From assembly GCA_016719895.1 (NCBI GenBank), contig JADJYG010000031.1, positions 124,001-188,000 of the forward strand: a stretch of DNA of 64,000 nucleotides. The letters run 5' to 3'. Of this stretch, positions 49,619 to 56,871 are shown one piece after another (within the stretch, counting starts at the first letter, position 1; every line of letters begins with the position of its first letter). The notes beneath the pieces were generated by a model that had not been told where the DNA came from, ran no database searches, and worked only from the letters and a program-made list of their open reading frames with translations. The DNA comes from Saprospirales bacterium (GTDB taxonomy: Bacteria; Bacteroidota; Bacteroidia; Chitinophagales; Saprospiraceae). A program made the position numbers and the translations under genes.

Positions 49619-50249
49619 GCGTTTTTTGTATACATCGCTTTATGGTAATCCGACTTCCCGGTTCAGGTCAAACTCAACGAGTCTGACGAAACGGTATCCA
49701 AAACGATTTACACCAGGGCTGAGCAGAAAAATCTCGCTGATTTATTCGGGTTTTGATTTTGGGTGTACCAGTGTCGAAAACAGGAAGGCGGGCTAAGCGG
49801 CTTTCCCTCGTTAACGAGACGTTAAAAAAATACTCCTGTATAACCCTATTTAAGTTGCTTAAAATCAATTAGTTGCACTTGTTTTTAATTTTCATTGGTA
49901 CAGAATTTAGTGCAATAAATTTTTTCTCTTACCCGCGTTTTTCTGTCAAATTTCTACGCTGCCGGGGCATCTCCTCCCCTTCTGGCGCCACTGCATTAAA
50001 GCCTTTCCCAGTGATTTTCTTCGCTGTTTGATGGTTGCTGGCAACATATCGCCGCAGCAAATCGGCCAACCCTTAAGTATGTTTTTCCAACACCAGCCTT
50101 AACAAAAGTCGCAAGATTTATGTCTGGTTGAAACAAAATGTTTTTAAAAACGAATCGGTACGCTATATTTGCCACTGTCTTAAAAAACAGACCGATTACT
50201 CATGAAGTCGACCAAGGTTGTCCAGTTATGCATCCGGTTAAGGCTAATA
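49619..50249. other. Intergenic stretch between defence operon and phage-like module
   Basis: No convincing gene. It turns AT-rich from about 49840. A good-looking -7 element TATATTTG lies at 50164-50171 on the plus strand, with a poor -33 match; transcription from it would run antisense into the repressor gene. A 57-codon frame from 50205 overlaps that gene and is not called. Confidence 0.5.
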
Positions 50250-50747
50250 TTACTTGCTAAGAGTGGCAGCCACATCATTGAGACCCAAAAGGTTGACGAG
50301 GTCGATTGTGGGAAACCGGACAATGACTCTCAGGTAAACACTGACGACCAGACCCAATTGATCCAACCGCTTTAACTCCGGGTAATCCACGAATGCTTGC
50401 GCACAGGCTAACTTGAGCATATATATTTGATTGGTGCTCAACTCGGCCGGATACTGTTGTAAAACGAATTCGTACAACTGCTCCACCTCCTCTTCCGTGG
50501 GCTCACCGCGCAGTTCTAAAGATTTATTTTTTCCTAAGTATTTCTCTCCTTCGCCTGTCATAATCCACAACGGATTGACATTGGCATCATTCAAAAGTCG
50601 CTCTAAGTGTTCCAGGCGCAAGTTTCCTTTGCCCTCACCCTTTAGAATATTTGAATAGTAGGACGCCTCAATGCCCATCAATTCTGCCATTTGGGCCTTA
50701 TTTAAGCCCAAATCCCGCCTAATTTCTTCTAACCTGTCTGTTTTCAT
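50250..50747 (-). CDS. CI-like XRE-family transcriptional repressor
   Basis: 165 residues. The N-terminal helix-turn-helix (about 1-60) reads RRDLGLNKAQMAELMGIEASYYSNILKG, a clear XRE domain. The C-terminal 100 residues are helical (EEVEQLYEFVLQQYPAELSTNQI, YLRVIVRFPTID) and likely mediate dimerisation; no Ser/Lys autoprotease dyad is seen, so it would not be cleaved like lambda CI. It is divergent from the small gene at 50863, with two operator-like palindromes between. This layout is that of an early control switch of a temperate phage or integrative element. Confidence 0.85.
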   Translation of the reverse strand: MKTDRLEEIRRDLGLNKAQMAELMGIEASYYSNILKGEGKGNLRLEHLERLLNDANVNPLWIMTGEGEKYLGKNKSLELRGEPTEEEVEQLYEFVLQQYPAELSTNQIYMLKLACAQAFVDYPELKRLDQLGLVVSVYLRVIVRFPTIDLVNLLGLNDVAATLSK

Positions 50748-50769
50748 ACCGCGATAAGGGTAATAATTA

Positions 50770-50818
50770 AAAATATCTAAACTATTTTTTGATAATTTAA
50801 AATATCTGAATATTTTTG
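50770..50818. promoter_or_regulatory. Divergent control region: twin operators and rightward promoter
   Basis: A perfect rightward promoter has the -33 element TTTTTTG (50785-50791), a 19-base spacer, and the -7 element TATTTTTG (50811-50818). Operator 2 (50799-50816) is the perfect palindrome aaaatat-ctga-atatttt covering the -7. Operator 1 (50770-50788, aaaatatctaaactatttt) is an imperfect copy overlapping the -33. The two are 29 bases apart, close to three helical turns. Confidence 0.75.
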
Positions 50819-50862
50819 CCCTGTCAATTCACAAATCAAAACGCAAAGAACGCAAAAAAGGA

Positions 50863-51126
50863 ATGACCAAATCCGCTGATATCGTTCAACTGCGCATGGA
50901 ACTTCGGGCGAAGTTCCGGCAAGAATATGGCTCAGTGACTGCTTTTTGCAGAGAGCGGGGCATCTCGCCGGAATGGCTTCGGTTGGTATTTGCGGGGAGG
51001 TATGAGGGATATGATTTGCTGGTCGAAGCCGCCGAATTTCTAAGCCGCTATAAGGAAGAGAAACAGGCTCAACGGCTGCAAAAACAGCGCTATTTTGCCG
51101 AAAAGGTAGCCAATTTGCCGCTCTAA
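50863..51126 (+). CDS. Small helix-turn-helix early protein
   Basis: 87 residues. The segment YGSVTAFCRERGISPEWLRLVFAGRYEGYDLL (about 22-53) has the spacing of a helix-turn-helix, and the tail is basic and helical (YKEEKQAQRLQKQRYFAEKV). It is the first gene under the divergent promoter, so a Cro-like or replication-control role is likely by position; the family is not recognised. The ATG at 50863 lies 45 bases after the -7 element. Confidence 0.7.
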   Translation: MTKSADIVQLRMELRAKFRQEYGSVTAFCRERGISPEWLRLVFAGRYEGYDLLVEAAEFLSRYKEEKQAQRLQKQRYFAEKVANLPL

Positions 51127-51174
51127 TTCAAAACAATTTGAGTAAAAATTTAATACAACCAATTTACGCGACTT

Positions 51175-51600
51175 ATGATCTCTCTCAGTCAACAGGAACT
51201 TCAGCAGCTGGAATCACAAATAAACGAGGTCTTGATGAATGTGATCGGCAAGGCGGGAGGTATCCTTTCCGGCATGGCCGTCAGCCCGCATTGGATCAGC
51301 CACACCGATGCGATGCAAAAACTGGGCTGGCCGAAGATCCTGCTGAAAAGAGGCGTGGAATTGGACCACTTGCACCCTATCGTAATTCCCGGCACCGGTG
51401 GTACGCAGTACGACCTGGAGGAACTGATGCGCTACAAGCATTTTCTGATGGACGAGCGGCGTGAAAGCCGGCTCCACCCACATTACATATCCAATTTTCT
51501 GGCACAATCACAACCTGACACGCATGTATTACCTGACAATTCTCAAAAAGGACGCCCGGGAAATCGGCTACCTGGTCGCCGAAAGTCCGTTTCGCGATAG
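51175..51600 (+). CDS. Hypothetical early protein with possible DNA-binding region
   Basis: 141 residues. The N-terminal part is helical (SQQELQQLESQINEVLMNVIGKAG). The middle (HTDAMQKLGWPKILLKRGVELDHLHPIVIPGTGGTQYDLEELM, here cited in part) has the look of an excisionase- or MerR-like winged helix that reads a column of HTH, linker and helix. The last 25 residues overlap the next gene in another frame (77 bases), and are Arg/Gly-rich, so the real protein may be shorter in function. No known family named with confidence. Confidence 0.6.
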   Translation: MISLSQQELQQLESQINEVLMNVIGKAGGILSGMAVSPHWISHTDAMQKLGWPKILLKRGVELDHLHPIVIPGTGGTQYDLEELMRYKHFLMDERRESRLHPHYISNFLAQSQPDTHVLPDNSQKGRPGNRLPGRRKSVSR

Positions 51601-51766
51601 CAAAGAACAGGACGAGCATATCGACATCCGCTTAGACCAGACCACGGAAGAAGAAGCGGTGCTCGAAGCTACGAAATTTGTCGAAAGGCACCGCCTGACC
51701 TATTGGGAGGTGCACCACGTCGTACAGGTAGCGGGCTGTCACATCACCAACGGTGATTGGGATTAA
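51524..51766 (+). CDS. Hypothetical small protein
   Basis: 80 residues from the ATG at 51524. It looks like a compact alpha/beta protein: MYYLTILKKDAREIGYLVAE, an acidic middle (EQDEHIDIRLDQTTEEEAV) and a strand-rich end (YWEVHHVVQVAG). It overlaps the preceding gene by 77 bases in another frame, a common phage arrangement. No function can be given. Confidence 0.6.
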   Translation: MYYLTILKKDAREIGYLVAESPFRDSKEQDEHIDIRLDQTTEEEAVLEATKFVERHRLTYWEVHHVVQVAGCHITNGDWD

Positions 51767-51772
51767 TTTTTT

Positions 51773-51799
51773 TGCCCCAGCAGTTGCACATGCGGGGCA
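51773..51799. repeat. 27-base hairpin repeat, copy 1
   Basis: tgcccc ... ggggca enclosing agcagttgcacatgc. A near-identical copy lies at 55884-55910, inside dnaB; both follow a T-run. Confidence 0.7.
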
Positions 51800-51874
51800 T
51801 ACATACGACCAACAGCAAAACGCTCATATCCGGTGGCCCCGAGGACTCGGGGCCGCCACTTTTCTCCTTTCGTT

Positions 51875-53683
51875 ATGACGGCATCCAAGTCGAATTCCCG
51901 CCCCACTCCGAATGCTTGGGAGCAGGAACACCACAACCTGCAACGTATCCTGAACCTCGACATCAACCTGCGCCGGGAAGAACTCAAAGACGCCCTCCTG
52001 GACTACGAGGATGCGCACCCGGGCAACAACCTGGTGGGCAGTAAGGTGTACGAATTCCTGCGGCACTGCCAGAACATCGTCTGGAAGCAATTGGCTGAAC
52101 TGGCCGTGTCTAATCCGGCGGAATACGAGCTGTGGCGCGCCGGCCAGCGCGGCCACTGGCCCTTGCAGACCAACAACGTCGCCCACGGGATGCTGCTCCG
52201 GCTTTCGGAAGGCCGGCGGGCGCAACTGCACGAAGTGGGCGCCGCCATCGAGCGCACCAAATCCGGGATGCCGGTGATTTCCGATAACATTCGTCGCACG
52301 GTCCAAAACTGGCGCCGCAAAACGACGGCTGCCTGGGTCACGCAAAGCGGCGACACGCTGAAAGGTTTCCCGTTCTTCCTGTCCTGGACGCGCCTCAACC
52401 GTGCCGGAGAGCCCGATCCCAAAGGCCGTGGCAACGTGATCGGCTTGGTCAATTTGACCTGGATTTTCGGCCCGGAATGGGCAGATGCCACGGGCGAAAA
52501 TGCGACCGATTCCGAGCCAAATGCGGCGGGACAACAGGAAAAAATTTCCACAATTCCCCCAATAATTAAAACCGTTGAAAAAAAGAAGAAGGAAGAGGAG
52601 CGGCTTTCCGCTGAAGCGGAAGACGTTTTTTTCCAGTCGGCAAAGCCGACAGAACCGGGGGTAAAAACCGCCCAACAGCAAGGAACGCCCTCCGGTGATT
52701 CCGGGCAAATTTTTGAGCAAAAAAATATTGCGGCTCCCCCGCCCGCTGCCGGCGGCGGCGCGCTGGCACGGGCGGCCGTGCTGTGGCAATTCCTGTTGGC
52801 CCGGATTTACCTGCCACTTTTGGGGACTGGCCGGATCCGGCATAGTTCTGAAAATGCCTACTTGAAGGACCATTTCATGTCCTACACCGCCCAAAAATGC
52901 GTGGAATTGCTCGTCGAAAACCTGCATTCAGCCCGAAATGCGGGCGATGTCACCCTCGAAGAGGCCGAAATGCGGCTTCGTCAAGCCATCGAAAGCCAGG
53001 CCAAATACCTGGAAGACAATCCTGAAACCTGGGTACTAACACCCGAAAAGTTCATGCGGCCGGATCGTCCACACGGCACCCTGCTGAGCGCCCTGCGATT
53101 GTTCGTGAAAGAACCGCACACCCCGCAAATTCCGCCCGAAAACCCGGAAAACGAATCCGCCCGCGAGCGCAAAAACCGGCTGTATGCCCACTTGCTCTCC
53201 CTCGGCGCCAACCGCACCCATCCCGGCACCTTCTCCCGTTGGTATTCCGAATACGGCCCGCAGCACCTGGAGGCCTGCATGACCTACATGGCCCAGCAAG
53301 CCGAACGCCGACGCCAGGCTGGAAAGCCGCAAAAACGGGAATTCGACAGCAACCGGGGCGGCGCTTCGGCCTATTTCGCCAGCCTGATCGCCCGTTTCGA
53401 TAGCCAGGGTGTACAACGCGAACTGGAACTTTCCGAACGGCAAAAAATCAAAAATGCGCTCTGGGAAAAGGTCTTCGCCATGCAAGCCAAGCAGACTTCG
53501 CCCGAAATAGAACAGCTCCGGGCAGATATGTCGGTGATCTACCACCGCATGTGCGCGGAGCCGGATTTCCGCGACGCTACCCTGCGCGACACCAACGCTT
53601 TTTTCCAAATGCGGATCGAAAACTACACCACGCCGACTTTCATCGTGCTGGCACACCACGTCCTTCAACAGCAACACAACTGA
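51875..53683 (+). CDS. Large phage-like replication-region protein, unrecognised family
   Basis: 602 residues from the ATG at 51875. The N-terminal half (about 20-190) is helical and basic with SDNIRRTVQNWRRKTTAAW, followed by a beta-rich piece (GNVIGLVNLTWIFG). A low-complexity linker (about 205-300; Lys/Glu then Pro/Ala/Gly) separates it from a C-terminal helical half with RKNRLYAHLLSLGANRTHPGTFSRWYSEYGPQHLEACMTYM. The bipartite layout and position upstream of DnaB suggest a replication initiator/helicase loader. That is inference from context. Neither a primase nor a Rep endonuclease motif is visible. Confidence 0.7.
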   Translation: MTASKSNSRPTPNAWEQEHHNLQRILNLDINLRREELKDALLDYEDAHPGNNLVGSKVYEFLRHCQNIVWKQLAELAVSNPAEYELWRAGQRGHWPLQTNNVAHGMLLRLSEGRRAQLHEVGAAIERTKSGMPVISDNIRRTVQNWRRKTTAAWVTQSGDTLKGFPFFLSWTRLNRAGEPDPKGRGNVIGLVNLTWIFGPEWADATGENATDSEPNAAGQQEKISTIPPIIKTVEKKKKEEERLSAEAEDVFFQSAKPTEPGVKTAQQQGTPSGDSGQIFEQKNIAAPPPAAGGGALARAAVLWQFLLARIYLPLLGTGRIRHSSENAYLKDHFMSYTAQKCVELLVENLHSARNAGDVTLEEAEMRLRQAIESQAKYLEDNPETWVLTPEKFMRPDRPHGTLLSALRLFVKEPHTPQIPPENPENESARERKNRLYAHLLSLGANRTHPGTFSRWYSEYGPQHLEACMTYMAQQAERRRQAGKPQKREFDSNRGGASAYFASLIARFDSQGVQRELELSERQKIKNALWEKVFAMQAKQTSPEIEQLRADMSVIYHRMCAEPDFRDATLRDTNAFFQMRIENYTTPTFIVLAHHVLQQQHN

Positions 53684-53685
53684 TC

Positions 53686-54408
53686 ATGCAGACCGCCACC
53701 GCCACCCGCCGCCCGCCCCGCAAACGCCGCAAAACCCGTTGGCAATACGGCCCGGAATCCGAGTTCAAAATGCTGGTGTTCACCGGCGACCGCTGGCTCG
53801 CGCCGCTGTACTCGCACGACGTACCCAACAAGGCCATCGCCAGGGGAACGCGGGCCGAATTCTCCCAGGCGCAAAAGATCGAGCGGCTCCAGCAGTTGTT
53901 CGCCAAAGGCGGCACCCGGGGAAATGCGTTCAGCCCGCTGGCCGTCACCTTTGCGGTGATTTTGCCCAACTTTGGGAAAATGACCGACGCGGTGTCGCGC
54001 TGGTCGCCGCATTCCGGTTGGCAAGCAGCGCAGCGAAAAGCACCCTCCCCTCTTCCGAAATGCGCGTGGCGACTATGGCTGGCCGGCAGCCCGAATTACA
54101 CGTTCCGGGCCGATCCCCAATGCGGCGAGTTCCGGCAATTTGCGGCGGATTTTGCGGCGAGTAAGCCGGATTTAGTTGCCCGCTTTGCCGATCCGGAATC
54201 CGGCGAATTGCCGCATTCCTTCTTAGTCGCGGCTTTCCTGGGCGAAGTTGCCCGGCGATTGCAAGCCAAACAGAAATACGCCCGCGCCTATATCTATCAC
54301 GGCGAATCCACACAACCCGTTTTGCGTGTTGATCTGGCTTCCGGCCGCTTATGTGGCATCGGCCAGGGCGGCGGCTGGGTCTCACCCGAATTTTTCTTTA
54401 CGCTTTAA
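53686..54408 (+). CDS. Hypothetical phage-module protein
   Basis: 240 residues from the ATG at 53686, two bases after the previous stop. It begins with a very basic segment (RRPPRKRRKTRWQYG) that could bind nucleic acid. The middle contains Trp-rich motifs (VSRWSPHSGWQAAQ) and the C-terminus is alpha/beta (ARAYIYHGESTQPVLRVDLASGRL). No known family recognised. Tight packing between the replication protein and dnaB implies one operon and an accessory role in replication. Confidence 0.65.
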   Translation: MQTATATRRPPRKRRKTRWQYGPESEFKMLVFTGDRWLAPLYSHDVPNKAIARGTRAEFSQAQKIERLQQLFAKGGTRGNAFSPLAVTFAVILPNFGKMTDAVSRWSPHSGWQAAQRKAPSPLPKCAWRLWLAGSPNYTFRADPQCGEFRQFAADFAASKPDLVARFADPESGELPHSFLVAAFLGEVARRLQAKQKYARAYIYHGESTQPVLRVDLASGRLCGIGQGGGWVSPEFFFTL

Positions 54409-54420
54409 TCCGCCAAACCC

Positions 54421-56034
54421 ATGCGCGATCAACGGCCCAACTCTTCCCGCGAATACCCGTCCAGAATGCGGCAAAATCCGGCCCAAATGCGGGAAGATGC
54501 CGGCATGTCGCAATATGTTTTTGGCAAAATCCCGCCGCAGGCCCTGCCCCTGGAAGAAGCCGTCCTGGGCGCGCTGATGATTGACCGGGAAGCGATGAAC
54601 ATTGTCTCGGATTTGCTCACGCCCGAGGCATTTTACACACCCGCACACCAGGCCATCTACCAGGCGATAATGCGGCTACACGACCAGCAACACCCCGTGG
54701 ACCTTCTCACCGTGACCGAGGAACTGCGCAAATGCGGCGAGTTGGAGCGCGCGGGTGGCAGTTATTACTTAGTGGAACTGACCAACCGCGTGGCATCTGC
54801 GGCCAACATCGAGTATCATAGCCGCATTATCCAGCAAAAACACATCCAACGGCAGATCATCGCCACCGGCGCCAAAATGGTGAAGGACGGCTACGAAGAC
54901 ACCATCGACTGTTTCGCTGCGCTCCAAAATGCGGAGCAGGGTTTATTCGCCATTACCCAAAATACGCTGTCTCGCTCCAGCACCAAGGTGGCGTCTCTCG
55001 CATTTTCAACGTTCAAACAGATTGAACAGAATGCCCTGAAAGCACGAACGGGCGATGGCATCACCGGAAAATCATCCGGCATTGCGGAAATAGATGCCCT
55101 GACCGGCGGCTGGCACGACTCCGACCTGGTGATCCTCGCCGCCCGGCCAGGAATGGGTAAAACCGGATTTGCGCTTTCGGTGGCGATAAATGCGGCGAAA
55201 TGCGGTATTCCCGTCGCATTTTTCAGTTTGGAAATGGCCAATATGCAATTGGTCATGCGCATGATGGCTATGCTGGGCGAGGTTAACGGTCAAAAAATGC
55301 GGGACGGCAAACTCTCCGATGAGGATTTGATGGTCCTGGCCGGAGCCGCCGAACAGCTGCATAACCTGCCCATCTACCTGGACGATACACCCGGCATCAG
55401 CATCCCGGAAATGCGGGCCAAATGCAGGCGGCTCAAGCGGCAACACGATATTCAATTGGTCATCGTGGATTACCTGCAACTGATGACCCTCACGCCCGGC
55501 GGCATGGAAAACAAAAACGCCAACCGCGAGCAGGAAGTGTCCGGTATCAGCCGGGCCTTGAAGGGCCTGGCCAAGGAACTGAACGTGCCGGTCATCGCAT
55601 TGTCGCAGTTGAGCCGGGCCGTGGAAACACGCGGTGGCGCCAAGCGCCCGCAACTCTCCGACCTGCGTGACAGCGGCGCGGTGGAGCAGGATGCGGACAT
55701 CGTATCGTTCATCTACCGGCCCGAATACTACGGCATTCTGGAGGATGAAGCCGGCGAATCGCTCAAAGGCATTGCCGAGATCATCTTCGCCAAAAACCGG
55801 CACGGCGATACCGATACGGTGAAAGTGAAATTTGAAAAACAGTTCACCCGCTTTTCGACGCTGGAAAACCACCCGCATTTTTTTGCCCCGGTAGTTGCAA
55901 ATGCGGGGCATAGACAAAGTGGCACGCCCAATAATCCGGCGAGTTTGGGCGGCGACGCTGCCTTTCCCGACAGCCCGCCGCCCTACGGCGGGATAAAACC
56001 CACCAGCCGCAACGACAAGGACATTCCATTTTAA
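54421..56034 (+). CDS. dnaB: Replicative DNA helicase, DnaB family
   Basis: 537 residues. A DnaB N-terminal domain (about 38-140; PPQALPLEEAVLGALMIDREA) is followed by the RecA-like C-domain. Walker A is LAARPGMGKTGFAL (about 237-250), H1a/Walker B are in VIVDYLQLM, and the Arg-finger/DnaB signature is QLSRAVETRGGAKRPQLSDLRDSGAVEQDADIV (cited by position about 395-430). This is likely the helicase of the mobile element, since it has its own neighbourhood of phage-type genes and a Pro/Gly tail unlike the chromosomal DnaB. The first about 28 residues are unusual and the true start might be a later ATG (MREDAG or MSQYVF). Confidence 0.93.
   Translation: MRDQRPNSSREYPSRMRQNPAQMREDAGMSQYVFGKIPPQALPLEEAVLGALMIDREAMNIVSDLLTPEAFYTPAHQAIYQAIMRLHDQQHPVDLLTVTEELRKCGELERAGGSYYLVELTNRVASAANIEYHSRIIQQKHIQRQIIATGAKMVKDGYEDTIDCFAALQNAEQGLFAITQNTLSRSSTKVASLAFSTFKQIEQNALKARTGDGITGKSSGIAEIDALTGGWHDSDLVILAARPGMGKTGFALSVAINAAKCGIPVAFFSLEMANMQLVMRMMAMLGEVNGQKMRDGKLSDEDLMVLAGAAEQLHNLPIYLDDTPGISIPEMRAKCRRLKRQHDIQLVIVDYLQLMTLTPGGMENKNANREQEVSGISRALKGLAKELNVPVIALSQLSRAVETRGGAKRPQLSDLRDSGAVEQDADIVSFIYRPEYYGILEDEAGESLKGIAEIIFAKNRHGDTDTVKVKFEKQFTRFSTLENHPHFFAPVVANAGHRQSGTPNNPASLGGDAAFPDSPPPYGGIKPTSRNDKDIPF
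55884..55910. repeat. 27-base hairpin repeat, copy 2
   Basis: Copy of 51773-51799 (tgcccc ... ggggca) located inside the C-terminal coding part of dnaB, where it encodes a residue stretch without known function. It ends with the motif aaatgcgg. Confidence 0.7.
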
Positions 56035-56047
56035 AACATCCCAAGCT

Positions 56048-56422
56048 ATGACACCACTCCTGGAACAACACCCGGCGGGTCTGCACGTCGCCCGCGCACA
56101 TGAAGTGCCGGATTATTCCGGCGCTACAGCGCTAAAACGCCGCATTATCCGGCACAAAGCGCCGCATTTCAATCCAACCAGCCGCATTTCCTTGCACATA
56201 CTGGACTGGATCGGCCGTGCACAACTCAAACCTATCGTGCCCTGCGAATGGCTGCACACAAAAGCCCTCCGACTCGCCTTATGCTGCAATCCCTACCCCA
56301 CCGGTCCCTGCGACCGATGGCTGCTGTGCCGGCCCGATGGTGTGGCTTGCTTCACGGCTGCATCCCCGGAAATCGCCCGCCTGCATTTCTATTCTATCAC
56401 CGGTAGCCTTCATGCTGCCTAA
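56048..56422 (+). CDS. Hypothetical small protein of the phage module
   Basis: 124 residues. A basic N-terminus (ATALKRRIIRHKAPHFNPTSR) is followed by a Cys-containing C-terminal half (LALCCNPYPTGPCDRWLLCRPDGVACF). Cys spacing could suggest a metal site, but no family was recognised. It lies between dnaB and another small gene on the same strand with short spacings, so it belongs to the same operon. Confidence 0.6.
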   Translation: MTPLLEQHPAGLHVARAHEVPDYSGATALKRRIIRHKAPHFNPTSRISLHILDWIGRAQLKPIVPCEWLHTKALRLALCCNPYPTGPCDRWLLCRPDGVACFTAASPEIARLHFYSITGSLHAA

Positions 56423-56433
56423 AAATCCCTGCT

Positions 56434-56865
56434 ATGAACAACCATAAAAAATCACCGCGCTACGCCGTGTCCTGGTGGCTTTGGAACGGCGAAACCTTTG
56501 AACGCCACGACCTTGAAGTGGAAGCTGTGGAGATCGCCAAATGCGGCAAGTACCGCTTTTTTCGAATCGCAAATGCGGTGAATAATCCAAAGCCCGGCCG
56601 CGAATGGCTTATTGCCGAGGGCGGCACCGGATATGTGCTGGCCTACGGTCCGGATGCACAGACGGCGCTCAAAGTGGCGCGTGGGCGCTTTCAGTTTGAA
56701 AAGGAAGGGATTCGGGAAGCGGATGTGACTTGTTTTATTCAGGGGCATTTGAACTCCTTGCAACGACACGTAGGCCACTTACCGCATTTCCAACTTCCCG
56801 CGCCGCATAAGAACATCACTCCGATCCTTCAAGCGGGAGAAATGCTCCTCGCCCAACTCATCTGA
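56434..56865 (+). CDS. Hypothetical small protein of the phage module
   Basis: 143 residues, probably a small alpha/beta protein: YAVSWWLWNGETFERHDLEVEAVEIAKCGKY at the start, then EWLIAEGGTGYVLAYGPDAQTALKVARG. No catalytic motif seen. It begins 11 bases after the previous stop and ends 6 bases before the methyltransferase gene, so it is part of the same transcript. The function is unknown. Confidence 0.65.
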   Translation: MNNHKKSPRYAVSWWLWNGETFERHDLEVEAVEIAKCGKYRFFRIANAVNNPKPGREWLIAEGGTGYVLAYGPDAQTALKVARGRFQFEKEGIREADVTCFIQGHLNSLQRHVGHLPHFQLPAPHKNITPILQAGEMLLAQLI

Positions 56866-56871
56866 ATTATC

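Noticed and set aside
50205..50375. A 57-codon frame after the TATATTTG element at 50164
   Set aside because: It overlaps the 3' end of the repressor gene on the other strand, composition is not protein-like, and the -33 element is poor.
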